From JAUVZF01 sp964539385 (GTDB lineage: Bacteria; Planctomycetota; Phycisphaerae; FEN-1346), in assembly GCA_964539385.1 (NCBI GenBank), contig CAZIJC010000005.1:6492-70491 (forward strand): DNA of 64,000 bases, read 5' to 3'. The position numbers were made by a program, and so were the translations under genes. Below, one piece after another: positions 35,081-44,224 of this stretch. Each line of letters begins with the position of its first letter. The stretch's first letter is position 1. A model generated the notes under the pieces. That model saw nothing but the letters and a program-made list of their open reading frames with translations. It ran no database searches and was not told where the DNA came from.

Positions 35081-35770
35081 TTACCCTTGCCTCTCCGATT
35101 CGACCTGCGGGGATCCTTTATGCGGCTTTCCGCTGGTACCAGGCGATCTGCCGGCAAATCGATCTCTTATTCGTGTAACCCTCTTCCTTAAGTCCCGCAC
35201 ACCCTTGCCTACGCTATAGGCGAAGCTATCCCGAAAGTTCCTCCTCCCATCGCTGTTGGACGGGGTTTCCCCTTCGATCGCGGCCTTTGGCTGCGCATTG
35301 GCATCGTAAGATCTGAACAATTTCTCGAAATAAGCGCAGCTTAAACAATCTCCCTTACATCGAATCACTTCTTTACCGAATTGCCGCACCATAACAAAGC
35401 AATATTCGATCTGCCCCCCATGAATTAAACAATTTCTACAATCGCTGTCTTCATGCCCGTGATCCGCCTTGTGCCGGTACTCCCAACAGTGGCCCAATGT
35501 CCCCGAGGCGATACTACTGCGGTCTCCGTGGGAAGTGTCCTGGTGGAATCGCTCAAGAAAGGAAATTGCTTCGGCTACAGAGATTCTGCGATGTCCGCCG
35601 AGCGTCTTGACAGCGTTGATTTTGCCTTGATTAGCCCAATTGATGACCGTAAAACGTGAAACGCCACAAAGTTTCGCCAACTCAGTAGTTGTAATGTAAT
35701 CCTTTCGTCCGGAGGCGGCATTGCTGCCGCCTTGCCGTTTCTTCCTCTTGGCTGTTGTATCCAACTTCAT
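35081..35770 (-). CDS. Helix-turn-helix regulator with Cys/His cluster
   Basis: About 229 residues from the ATG at 35770 (35863 is an alternative in-frame start). Residues ~20-75 form a MerR/excisionase-type winged helix: DYITTTELAKLCGVSRFTVI, then NQGKINAVKTLGGHRRISVA. A cysteine/histidine-rich segment follows (HCWEYRHKADHGHEDSDCRN, then CLIHGGQIEYCF and CKGDCLSCAYFEKLF), which could bind metal or an Fe-S cluster. The C-terminus is basic. It lies directly upstream of fixC and downstream of the IS256 remnant. A redox- or iron-sensing regulator is a reasonable inference. Confidence 0.75.
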   Translation of the reverse strand: MKLDTTAKRKKRQGGSNAASGRKDYITTTELAKLCGVSRFTVINWANQGKINAVKTLGGHRRISVAEAISFLERFHQDTSHGDRSSIASGTLGHCWEYRHKADHGHEDSDCRNCLIHGGQIEYCFVMVRQFGKEVIRCKGDCLSCAYFEKLFRSYDANAQPKAAIEGETPSNSDGRRNFRDSFAYSVGKGVRDLRKRVTRIRDRFAGRSPGTSGKPHKGSPQVESERQG

Positions 35771-36010
35771 TGCAATTGACTGAACGTTTCTGCCCCGCGT
35801 GCTGATCTGCCGGGGCCGAAACGTGTGCGCCCAGGCACCCCCGATCCCGTTGTCTGTTTTCAACCGTCCACGGGCAGTCTATGGATTCTCCACAATCTAT
35901 ACTTTCTCCGCAGGCCTAGGTCAAGTCTCTTCCTGCAAATTTTTGAGGTTTCTTTGAGAAGGAAGAAGCCCCCCGAAAAGGTGCGTTTTGAGCGGTGTAT
36001 GGGCGGGGTG

Positions 36011-36871
36011 GAGTCCGTAAAGTTCTGTAAAAGCGGCTCGGCGCAAGGAGTGGCGAGCCGGTAGCATCTCCTGATTCGAACGGTTCTGAACGAAAGGAGA
36101 TGCACGATGGCTCGCCAGGATGAGACTACTGCAGTGCTGGACGTTTGGCAAGAGGCGAAGGACGCCGGCGACGATCCGATCCGTGTGCTCCTTCAGGGGC
36201 TGCTGCAGCGGCTCCTGGAGGAGGAGATGACGGCTCACCTCGGGGCCGAGCCGTACGAGCGGACCCAGCGGCGTCGGGGCCACCGCAACGGCTACAAGCC
36301 GCGGACCTTGAAGACGCGCGTGGGGAGGCTGGAGATGATGGTGCCGAAGGACCGCCAGGGGCGGTTCCGGACCGAAGGACCGGGCGTGGGTCGCGGCGGG
36401 TTGGCGATCGGTGCGGGACGCCGAGACGCTCGCCGAGGCGCAGGGGCATCTGGCGGCGCTGGTCGAGGCTCTGGCCGAGCGTTACCCGAAGGTGGCAGCG
36501 TGGCTGGAGGAGGCGTTGGCGGTGTACGCCCTGCCGGCACCGCACCGCAAGCGGATGCGTTCCACGAACATGCTGGAACGGTGGCACCAGGAGCTGAAGC
36601 GTCGGACACGGGTGGTGCGGATCTTCCCGAACGGCCCGTCGTGCCTGCGTCTGGTGACGGCGCTGTCGATGGAGACGAGCGAGGAGTGGCAGGGGCGGCG
36701 GTACCTGCCGATGGAGGCGGCCGAAGGATCGGTTCCCGGCGAACCGGAGACCGGCGCGCCGGCCCGGTCGGTGGCCTGAGCGTGGGGCCCGCTCCGGCGT
36801 CGGTCCCCTTGGCCTCCGCGGCCCCCACGCCGCCCAACGAGGAGATGCCATTTTACAGAACTCTCAGGACT
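36011..36871. mobile_element. IS256-type deletion derivative with terminal inverted repeats
   Basis: A left end GAGTCCGTAAAGTTCTGTAA at 36011-36032 and a right end whose reverse complement is AAGTCCTGAGAGTTCTGTAA at 36850-36871 form imperfect terminal inverted repeats. The element is ~860 bp, against ~1.3 kb for full IS256 members. It lies between fixB and the fixC regulator and breaks the fix operon. No clear target duplication was seen. Confidence 0.75.
36107..36779 (+). pseudogene. IS256-family transposase, internally deleted
   Basis: The N-terminal ~95 residues include LLEEEMTAHLGAEPYERT and RGHRNGYKPRTLKTRVG. After about 36400 the frame changes, and the C-terminal part follows (RKRMRSTNMLERWHQELKRR, VVRIFPNGPSCLRLVTAL). 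The middle, with most of the catalytic DDE core, is gone. A near-identical C-terminal fragment is at 47158-47385. Any movement would need a transposase from elsewhere. Confidence 0.88.
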
Positions 36872-36900
36872 TGACTATCCTGGAAGAGACCGGCAGCGAT

Positions 36901-38169
36901 TCATGCATGATTCGGCAGGTAAGATTGTGCCAAAGCGCGAGGCTCATCTGCAACAAAGTGGCCGGGTTCTTCCATTCGCATCGTTTTTGCTTCTCTGGTG
37001 AGTGCGGGAACGATTTCGAGGACGTCTCCCACGATACCGTAGTCGGCCACGCTGAAGATCGGTGCCTGTGGGTCGTTATTGACGGCTACGATGATCTCTG
37101 AAGACTGCATTCCCACAAGGTGCTGAATCGCGCCGCTAATGCCGCACGCGATGTACAGTTTTGGGCGTACTGTCCTGCCTGTTTGCCCGACCTGGTAAGC
37201 ATGGGAAATCCATCCCGCATCGACGGCTGCGCGGGAGGCGCCCACCGCTCCACCTAGCGCCTTGGCCAACTCTTGAAGGATCTTGAAGTTTGCGGCCCTG
37301 CCAAGTCCCAGGCCTCCGGAGACTATTGTATCAGCGTTTAACAAGCGTGCCGTTTCTGCGACATCCTTAATGACATCAAGCAGCTCAACCCTTTGTGTCA
37401 GTTGGTGTTGCCTGTAATCCAATCTGATGATCTTTCCTCTGCGCGATTCATCCCGCTGGAGGGGCTTGAAGACTTTGGGACGGATGGAGGCCATTTGAGG
37501 ACGGTGGTTTGGGCAGAGGATGGTGGCCATCACGTTACCTCCAAAGGCCGGCCGGGTCTGCATCAGGTTCTTACTCTTGGGGTCTATCTCAAGGACGGTG
37601 CAGTCGGCGGTCAGCCCGGTTTCCAGTCGGGAAGCCAGTCTCGGAGCAAGGGATCGACCTGATGTCGTAGCGCCAAGGAGAAAGATATTGGGCTTGTACA
37701 CACCAATCAGCCCGGCCATTACTTCCGTGTAGGCCTCTTCGAGAAACACCCTCAACTGCGGAGATTCCGCCAGATAGACCTTCTCTGCCCCGAAGCTTAT
37801 CAAGTCGTTGGCGCCTTTCTCCATCTGATCGCCCAATAGTATCGCGCAGAGGGATTCGTTGAGTTTGTCGGCCAACCTTTTGCCTTCGCAGAGCAGTTCG
37901 AGAGTTACCGGCGCGATCTTGCCGTTTCTTTGCTCGGCAAACACCCAGACGTCTCTATGGTCGTTCTTGTCATCAGCCCGCGGCGTCTCTTCACGGTCGA
38001 TCTCGATGGCCTTGAACTTCTCGCAGGCGGTGACACAAGCACCGCAAAGATTGCATTTGCTCGGATCGATCCGGGCCTTTTCGCCGACAATGACAATCGC
38101 CCCAAGGAGACACGCTTGAAGGCACGCCTTGCACCCGACACAGTTTGCGGCACTTATACGTATGCCCAT
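36901..38169 (-). CDS. fixB: FixB (ETF alpha) with N-terminal 2x[4Fe-4S] ferredoxin domain
   Basis: 422 residues. The first ~60 residues hold two ferredoxin motifs, CVGCKACLQAC and CNLCGACVTAC. The remainder is the electron-transfer flavoprotein alpha subunit, with the FAD-binding C-terminal motif GQTGRTVRPKLYIACGISGA and then VAVNNDPQAPIF. Ferredoxin-fused FixB forms are known in anaerobes. It starts 15 nt after fixA. The IS256 derivative begins just beyond its stop, so fixC is now separated from it. Confidence 0.92.
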   Translation of the reverse strand: MGIRISAANCVGCKACLQACLLGAIVIVGEKARIDPSKCNLCGACVTACEKFKAIEIDREETPRADDKNDHRDVWVFAEQRNGKIAPVTLELLCEGKRLADKLNESLCAILLGDQMEKGANDLISFGAEKVYLAESPQLRVFLEEAYTEVMAGLIGVYKPNIFLLGATTSGRSLAPRLASRLETGLTADCTVLEIDPKSKNLMQTRPAFGGNVMATILCPNHRPQMASIRPKVFKPLQRDESRRGKIIRLDYRQHQLTQRVELLDVIKDVAETARLLNADTIVSGGLGLGRAANFKILQELAKALGGAVGASRAAVDAGWISHAYQVGQTGRTVRPKLYIACGISGAIQHLVGMQSSEIIVAVNNDPQAPIFSVADYGIVGDVLEIVPALTREAKTMRMEEPGHFVADEPRALAQSYLPNHA

Positions 38170-38184
38170 GGAAGCAGTTCCAAT

Positions 38185-38970
38185 TTATAACACCTTGTCT
38201 CGCCGCAGCCTGGCCACCAGCGCCGTTACTTGCTGCTGGAGAGTACCTTCCAGAATCTCCCCGCCCCTGTGACGCTCGGGGGTAAACATGTGGACGACTC
38301 TCGTGGGGGAACCGTTCAATCCGATCCTATTAACATCTGCAGCAATGTCTAGCGACGACCACACCGTGATATCGGACTTTGCCGCGGTTGTTTTCCCTCG
38401 TAATGACGGGAAGCGCGGCTCGTTAATGCGCTTGGCAACCGTGATCAGGCACGGAATCGAGAGCCTTACCTGCTCCACCCCTTCCTCGGTAATACGATCG
38501 GCAATCATGGATCCGTCAGTCACATCATGGATCTTCACAACGCAACTGACGTGTGGAATGCTCAGTCTTTCGGCCAGCTGTGGCCCGATGTGCGCTGTGT
38601 CCCCGTCCACCGCCTGTCTTCCGCAAATAATCAGGTCGAACCGCCCGATCTTCCTGACCCCCTTGCTTAAGGCGTAGGAAGTGGCCAGCGTGTCGGCCCC
38701 GGCAAAGGCCATATCGCTGAGCAGAAATGCGTTATCGGCGCCCAGGCTGATAGCCTCGCGCAGAGCGGATTCCACCTGTCTGGGTCCCATGGATAAGACC
38801 GTTACCTTACCCCCATACTGTTCTCTGAAACGAAGCCCTTCCTCCAGCGCGTGTAAATCAAACGGATTGATGACGCTGTCGGCGCCTTCGCGAATGAGCG
38901 TATTGGTCTGCTTGTCGATATTGACTTCAAGCGTGTCGAGCACCTGTTTGACGCAGACAATGATATCCAT
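38185..38970 (-). CDS. fixA: FixA (ETF beta)
   Basis: 261 residues. The N-terminus MDIIVCVKQVLDTLEVNIDK is characteristic of ETF beta/FixA, followed by NPFDLHALEEGLRFRE and LIICGRQAVDGDTAHIGPQL. It binds the bifurcating FAD together with FixB and oxidises NADH. It is the first gene of the fix set and lies ~57 nt downstream of the coiled-coil/HEAT gene. Confidence 0.93.
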   Translation of the reverse strand: MDIIVCVKQVLDTLEVNIDKQTNTLIREGADSVINPFDLHALEEGLRFREQYGGKVTVLSMGPRQVESALREAISLGADNAFLLSDMAFAGADTLATSYALSKGVRKIGRFDLIICGRQAVDGDTAHIGPQLAERLSIPHVSCVVKIHDVTDGSMIADRITEEGVEQVRLSIPCLITVAKRINEPRFPSLRGKTTAAKSDITVWSSLDIAADVNRIGLNGSPTRVVHMFTPERHRGGEILEGTLQQQVTALVARLRRDKVL

Positions 38971-39026
38971 CTCTTATTCCCAATGAGAATATTCAACAGC
39001 TTGTGTGCAGTTCCTGCAGGTTATCG

Positions 39027-41091
39027 CTACTTTTGGGCAACGCAACGCTCTTCTGCCGCCTGCTCTGACTTCCACCACTCGCTCCATCGCACGATCAGAC
39101 GCTGAAGCTGCGCCTCGCCCTTGGGAAGCGACTTGCTCATCTTTTTGCCGGTTATTTTCTCTATTGCGGCAAGAACAATCTTCCCGACAGACTCGACGGG
39201 GTCGTTCAGGTGTTCGATGAGGGCGAAGAGCGTTTGTCGATTGCGAAGGTTGCCCATTGCCTCGGCCGCCGAACGACGGACCGAATCACTCTCGTCGTTC
39301 AAGAGCGGCAGTAATACCTCGGCGAGGTCCGCCTGACCCAGCCATCCGATACACGTTGCCGCTCGTCGCCGAACGCCTTCGTCCTCATCGGAAAGCATCT
39401 CTGCAAGTAAGGGCGCGTCTTGGGGTCCGGCCAATTGGTACGACGCCCATACAGCAGCTAAGCGGACTGAAGGAGCCGGGTCCGCCAAAGCCTTCCGGAC
39501 AGCCGGTAAGGCTTCTTTCATTTCCAGCGTCGTCAGTGTCTTGACACACTCCTGTCGCACTCGAGGGTCTGATTCACGTGCCAGATGCACGATCAGGGCC
39601 CTGACCGATAACTCATGGTCGATAACGCTCATTGATTTAATTGCATCAACGCGCACGGCGCCATCCCTGTTTGTAAGGTCAGACAAAGCCCTGTTAAAGG
39701 CTATTCTTTCAGTCGCCCCGCCGGAGAAAACAGCATTGCTGACCTCCTCGTCTGACACCTCGGAAAGAGTGTGGACTTCACTCTCGACAACCGGCGCAGG
39801 AGCCTCCTGCGTTTCTTCTTGGATATCTGTCTTCTTCTGAGGTTGTTCAGTAATCTCCTCCACAAAAGCGGCCGTCTTATCTTCAACTGATGCCGCTGAA
39901 GTCTCTCTTGGCGGCGGCTGCAGTGATATGATCTGTTCTTTTATATCCGGTTGCGATCCATCAACGTCCAGCGGCAAATCTGGCTCGCGGGCTTGCAGTT
40001 CAGCGTGTTCTTGCCTTACGTGCTGCTTTAGCTCCTGTCGCATGCCAGTAAGACTAGATTTCAGGACGACCATTTGTCTTTCCCTGGCATCTTCCCAGGC
40101 CTTTGCTTTCTCAGCCTCGTTTTGCGCCTTGGCCAGATCGGCAGCCAGGGATTCCTTCTCTGTTTGTAGACTCTCAATTTGCGACGCGAGGCCATCCTGT
40201 ACCTGTTTTGCCTCGTCACGGACTCTTTCCAACTCTTCCCCGGCTGTGGCAAGATCCGATTCCAACGCAGTCACCTGCTCGCGCGTCGCGGTTTCTTCCT
40301 TGGTTTTGGTCTGTTTGATCTGATCTTGCGCCTTGGCCAGATCGGCAGCCAGGGATTCCTTCTCTGTTTGTAGACTCTCANNNNNNNNNNNNNNNNNNNN
40401 NNNNNNNNNNNNNNNNNNNNNNNNNNNNNNNNNNNNNNNNNNNNNNNNNNNNNNNNNNNNNNNNNNNNNNNNNNNNNNNNGCGAGGCCATCCTGTACCTG
40501 TTTTGCCTCGTCACGGACTCTTTCCAACTCTTCCCTGGCTGTGGCAAGATCCGATTCCAACGCAGCTTTTGTCGCCCTGGAAACACCTTTACGAGTTTTC
40601 GCCGCTTTACCTTTGCCGGCCGGGGCCGCCATCGTCTGACTCGCCGCGGTAAGTTCGGATTCCAAAGCAGCAGTCCGCGCCTTGGCGGCGGTTTCCTTGG
40701 CTTTCAACTCGTTGACCTCATGGCGAGCCTGTTCAAGCTGGGAGATAAGAGATTCCTTTTCCGTTTGCATGTTACTTGCATCGTTGTTAATCCTGGCCAG
40801 CTCACTCCGGGCGGCCTCAAGCTCGGATTCCAATGCACTCACCGCTGCGCCGGGAGAATCATCTGAAGGCTCCTCCGGGCATGTTCTCCCGGCGGGCGCT
40901 TTAACTGTCGGCTTGGTTCGTTCAGTGCTCTCCGGATCACCTCTCTCCGCAGCGCGTTGCGTTTTCGCCGCATTGTCCCCCACAATTCCGCTGATCTTCT
41001 TGCCGAGCCTGGCAGTCCTTCCCAAAAAGGCGCCGAGATGTTCGGATGCAACATCAACGATTGCCGAAACCTTGTTTGTCTCCTCTGGCAT
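39027..41091 (-). CDS. Coiled-coil / HEAT-repeat protein A (contains scaffold gap)
   Basis: An N-terminal region with AFLGRTARLGKKI precedes a long coiled coil built from a repeating ~50-residue unit (ALESDLATAREELERVRDEA, then KQVQDGLASQIESLQTEKES). An acidic Pro-rich linker follows, then about five HEAT-type repeats (DPRVRQECVKTLTTLEMKEA, DEGVRRRAATCIGWLG, DSVRRSAAEAMGNL). It ends with RLIVRWSEWWKSE. The 100-N gap lies in the coiled-coil repeat; only ~9 nt are needed to join the flanks, but repeat number is unresolved. It is a paralogue of 48765-50159. Coiled-coil proteins are common in deltaproteobacterial and Nitrospirota magnetosome clusters; a chain-organising role is inferred. Confidence 0.8.
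40381..40480. other. Scaffold gap (100 N) in coiled-coil repeat
   Basis: The flanking sequences are two halves of a unit that also occurs complete just downstream (around 40140-40250), so the gap falls inside a tandem coding repeat. The true size is unknown and could be as small as ~9 nt. Confidence 0.85.
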
Positions 41092-41197
41092 TGCCTTGCG
41101 ATCCTTTCTTGTCGGGTCTGGGAGTATCCCAAACCGGCATTTTGAAAGAAAGCTTTAACTTAGGCCACCAGTCATTTTGCCGCGATGTATTTCAACC

Positions 41198-41485
41198 TTA
41201 TGAGTTGGACGATTTTGCGGCCCTCTTGGATTCGCGTGCTTTTGGCGTTGCGGTTTCCCGGTGTGTTTTTCGCTGCTCGCCTTCCCGGTGTCGTGCTTGT
41301 CTTTTCGCCGGAGCACAGACGGGTTTCTTCTTACACTTGCCCGCGACATCTTGGTCGGCCGCCATCATCGTTCTCATATGATGGGTCGCTTCCTTTCCGA
41401 CCTGTACGACAGTTGCAGCCAAAGCACCCACAGCTTGTGATACGCGCCTAACAAGTCTGCCAACTTCCTTTTCTTTGGTTTTCAT
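41198..41485 (-). CDS. Small Lys/Arg-rich protein A
   Basis: 95 residues. The N-terminal ~45 residues (MKTKEKEVGRLVRRVSQAVG, then ALAATVVQVGKEATHHMR) match those of the Lys-rich protein at 50170-50712. The C-terminal half is strongly basic and disordered-looking. It precedes coiled-coil/HEAT protein A, just as its paralogue precedes protein B. The function is unknown; the basic tail could bind acidic proteins, membrane or nucleic acid. Confidence 0.7.
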   Translation of the reverse strand: MKTKEKEVGRLVRRVSQAVGALAATVVQVGKEATHHMRTMMAADQDVAGKCKKKPVCAPAKRQARHREGEQRKTHRETATPKARESKRAAKSSNS

Positions 41486-41539
41486 TAGGCTACGCCGTTC
41501 CTTTCGAATGTCTCAGGGACGGTAGTCGGTATTAAGAAA

Positions 41540-41881
41540 CTATCTCAAAACCGTTAGTCGGTGCAATCTGCGGAACCAGAGTAGAATGCAGGCCAGTTTG
41601 ATCAGGCCCAGGTAAACCCATGACCGCTTGGCGTAGCGAACCAGAATCGCGCGGCACTTCGACAGCCAGGCCAGCGTGTGCTCGACCACCCAACGACGAG
41701 CGGGATGTGTCTTGCGCTTCTTCTCGTCCAATTTCTCTTGGCCGATCCGACGAATGTGCGGCTCGTAATCCTGCTCCAGCGTGGCCCGCCGACCCGTCGG
41801 GTTGTCGTAGGCCTTGCCCAGACACAAATGCTGCGCTGCCTCAGACCATGCCAGCCACTCGCACCCAACCTCGCAAAACAT
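41540..41881 (-). pseudogene. IS5-family transposase C-terminal fragment
   Basis: The frame reads LCLGKAYDNPTGRRATLEQD, then THPARRWVVEHTLAWLSKCR and YLGLIKLACILLWFRR, the C-terminal third of an IS5-type DDE transposase including the catalytic Glu in VVEHTLAW. The N-terminal part is missing. It lies between the two small membrane-protein genes and Lys/Arg-rich protein A. Confidence 0.8.
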
Positions 41882-42053
41882 ACGCCAGACTGCTTAGCAT
41901 TCTCTAACCAACTCTTTTCTTTGGGAGGAGAGCCGGGATTATCAACTCACATATCGTACAACGCGAAATGGCCCGGAACTTTCACACAAACATCGGAGGC
42001 ACCAAGGGCGCCTTCGGCGTCCTATTTGCCAACGTTCTGCCGGCGATTGTCAA

Positions 42054-42251
42054 TCAATCACTCGCCGCCGTCTGCCGCGATGATCCTGCGTCTTCGTAGC
42101 CGCGCTTAAACGCCTCGGTTATCCCGGAGGTCACCTCGCGAGCTTTCGCGTACAGTTTGTCGATAGTATCGGGACACTTCCTGTGAAGGATTTCCACCCC
42201 CACGGCACCGAGAAACACCCCGCCTATCACGGCTCCCAAACCGTAAAACAT
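42054..42251 (-). CDS. Small membrane protein A2
   Basis: 65 residues with AAGGAGA upstream. One helix (LGAVIGGVFLGAVGVEIL) is followed by a helical amphipathic tail (KLYAKAREVTSGITEAFKRG). It is clearly related to the protein at 50955-51146 (LIIGGVFVGAVGVEI ... KLYARTRKMASEAKAAF), and the two 42-kb small proteins share the plan with each other. It is part of a duplicated module with a Lys-rich protein and a coiled-coil/HEAT protein. Confidence 0.72.
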   Translation of the reverse strand: MFYGLGAVIGGVFLGAVGVEILHRKCPDTIDKLYAKAREVTSGITEAFKRGYEDAGSSRQTAASD

Positions 42252-42286
42252 TCTGTCTCCTTCCTTACCTGTTTCCAGTGCAATTC

Positions 42287-42460
42287 TTACTCATCTTCCT
42301 TTTCATCGGTCGATTTGGCCAGGCCAAAACTCTGGACAAGACGCTTTGCGCGGTCCTCGATCTTCCCAATTAGTTCTGGATTCTTTGCGCGAAGGACCTC
42401 CGTCCCCGCAGCGCCCACGACGATGCCCAATATCACCAATCCAATCACAACCATTTTCAT
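42287..42460 (-). CDS. Small membrane protein A1
   Basis: 57 residues, starting MKMVVIGLVILGIVVGAAGT with AAGGAG 4 nt upstream. The helix is followed by EVLRAKNPELIGKIEDRAKR and an acidic end. The plan (N-terminal helix, Glu-Ile/Val-Leu-Arg, then an amphipathic helix) is the same as in its neighbour 42054-42251 and in 50955-51146. It lies 35 nt upstream of A2 on the same strand. Confidence 0.7.
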   Translation of the reverse strand: MKMVVIGLVILGIVVGAAGTEVLRAKNPELIGKIEDRAKRLVQSFGLAKSTDEKEDE

Positions 42461-42653
42461 TCATCTCCTTGCTGATTAGTTGCCGGCCGAAGCCACCCCA
42501 ATAATCTAATTTAGGGTGCTCCCCATTATCAAGACAAAAAAGAGACCAAAAAGAGGAGACTGTAGCACCGTTACCGGGATAGAGTGATTGGGGTCGGGTG
42601 TTCAGGTCGATAGATGCCCCGGAGGGGTGGAGTCCTTCCGGGAGAACGTTGCG

Positions 42654-43258
42654 ATGACCGGACCTGGCCGTTATGTGCCCGACCCAACCGAGGGTATCAC
42701 CCGTGTCGAAGCCCTGCCCAAGCCCAAGATCATACGCCGCAGGCGCTCCTTCAAGCGGCGCAAGTGCCCGCACTGCGGCCATTCGGCCTATCGCGACAAG
42801 GTCTTCACACGCACACTGCATGATCTGGGCGACCTGGCGGCCAATCGGCCGCGAGACCTGGTTATCACCTACTCCCAACATTGCTGTTCCCGCTGCCGCC
42901 GGTACTTCAACGCCGACCTCACGGACCTGGCCGACCCCCACAGCCTTTACACACGCCGCGTCGTCGCCCTGGCGGTGCGTCTGGTGGTCGAGGACGGCCT
43001 CCCGTACCGGTCCGCCTCGTGGCACCTGTGGCGCGACCACCGCGTCTTCGTCCCCTTCGCCACGGTCCAGAACTGGGTCGAGGCGGGGGGAAAAAAGGGC
43101 CGAAGAGCGTATCACCCGTGATTATCTTGGCAGCGCTCTGGCCGACTTCTCCGGCTACATCGCCGCCGACGAACTGTACGACGGGCCGTACTGCGTCCTG
43201 CCGATCGTCGACAACCGCCGCTTCAAGCGGCTCCTGTACGAGGTCCTCTCAGCTTGTC
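42654..43258 (+). pseudogene. DDE-type transposase fragment with frameshift (family uncertain)
   Basis: An N-terminal zinc-finger region (KCPHCGHSAYRDKVF and CCSRCRRYF) is followed by LYTRRVVALAVRLVVEDGLP. The frame breaks in a G/A homopolymer near 43085-43099 and continues as DYLGSALADFSGYIAADELY, which carries a probable first catalytic Asp. The gene stops abruptly where hairpin repeat copy 2 begins. An ISL3-like element is my best guess. Confidence 0.7.
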
Positions 43259-43263
43259 CCTAT

Positions 43264-43369
43264 GCGCTGGACAGATTCCGGCCTGTAATAAGGTGGAACC
43301 GCCTGCATGGGCAACGTTGCCGCTGCTGTTGCGGAGGGAGCCCGGAAGGGCGACCGGAGCAACAGCAGC
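43264..43369 (+). repeat. Dispersed hairpin repeat, copy 2
   Basis: Same layout as copy 1: GCGCTGGACAGATTCCGGCC, AAGGTGGAACCGCCTGCATG, then hairpin arms GCTGCTGTTGC and GCAACAGCAGC. Here the loop-side arm has changed to CAACAG, matching the TTG of the first arm, so the stem is maintained by compensating change relative to copy 3. Confidence 0.8.
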
Positions 43370-43530
43370 CATTGCGGCGATGTGTTCAAAGTCAGCGACT
43401 TTGGCACAGGGGGGGTTGAGAAGTTAAGTCACGGGTGGGCGGCCGTGAGGCGAGCGTAGCGAGCCGATCGGCCGGCCACCGAACGCGGTTCTGGACGCCT
43501 GCCGTCGGGGCAGGTATTAAGGAGCCGATT

Positions 43531-43857
43531 ATGGCCAAGAACATCGTCAAAGAGATCCGTAAAGCCACCCGTCGTCAGTTCTCCGCCGAGGAGAAGATCC
43601 GCATCGTCCTGGAAGGCCTGCGGGGCGAGATCCCCATCACCGAGCTGTCGCGCCGCCAGGGCCTCGCTCCGACGGTCTACTACCGTTGGAGCAAGCAGTT
43701 CCTGGAGGCCGGCAAGAACGGCCTGACGCGGGCCACCCAGCGGGACGCCACCAGCGACGAGGTCCACCGGCTGAAGGAAGAGAACAGCTCGTTCAAGCAG
43801 GCCCTGGCGGAGGCGGTTCTGGACGTCCAACGCTACAAAAAAAGCCTCGGCATCTGA
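43531..43857 (+). mobile_element. IS3-family OrfA (complete)
   Basis: 108 residues from the ATG at 43531 with AAGGAG upstream. The helix-turn-helix reads EEKIRIVLEGLRGEIPITEL, then SRRQGLAPTVYYRWSKQFLE, and a leucine-zipper-like helix follows. A run of seven A before G at 43837-43844 is a likely -1 frameshift site for making the OrfAB transposase. OrfB is truncated, so the element is dead. Confidence 0.85.
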
Positions 43858-43874
43858 GGCGGAGGTATGTCCGC

Positions 43875-43988
43875 ATGAGCGCCGAGGAGAAGCGGGAGGT
43901 CCTTCGCCTGATCGAGTGTTCGCCGGTGCCGACGACGCAGGCCCTGGCCCGCCTGGACCTGCCGGCCTCGACCTACTATCGTGTGTAA
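43875..43988 (+). pseudogene. IS3-family OrfB N-terminal fragment
   Basis: 37 residues (MSAEEKREVLRLIECSPVPT, then QALARLDLPASTYYRV) are the start of an IS3 OrfB. It ends at a TAA where magnetosome-operon sequence resumes. The catalytic core is missing. Confidence 0.8.
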
Positions 43989-44137
43989 AGGGCGGAGTAA
44001 AACCGTGGCGCGGGGCGGAGCAATGATCCGGCCGCCTCTGTCGCTGATTCCATCTTCTCCCCGTCCTGTCCCAGGCAGACGCCCCCCGCCCCCAGAACCA
44101 CTATGCACGCAATCGCAAGTCGCTGCCTCAACAGCAT
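43989..44137 (-). pseudogene. Truncated exported-protein gene downstream of feoB
   Basis: A minus-strand frame starting at about 44137 (MLLRQRLAIACIVVLGAGGV, then CLGQDGEKMESATEAAG) begins with a convincing signal peptide. It runs into the IS3 OrfB fragment after ~50 residues, so its body was lost by IS insertion or deletion. It lies ~90 nt downstream of feoB in the same direction and was probably in the feo transcription unit. Confidence 0.45.
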
Positions 44138-44224
44138 ATAAGTATTCCTATCCTTCCCTACGTTTCGAGGTTCTTGATATTCGTACGGTAGCTGCTGATC
44201 GACCATCTGTCCGATTGACCGCTG

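Noticed and set aside
40130..40560. Spaced ~150-bp repeats suggesting CRISPR or duplicated promoters
   Set aside because: They are in-frame coiled-coil coding repeats of protein A.
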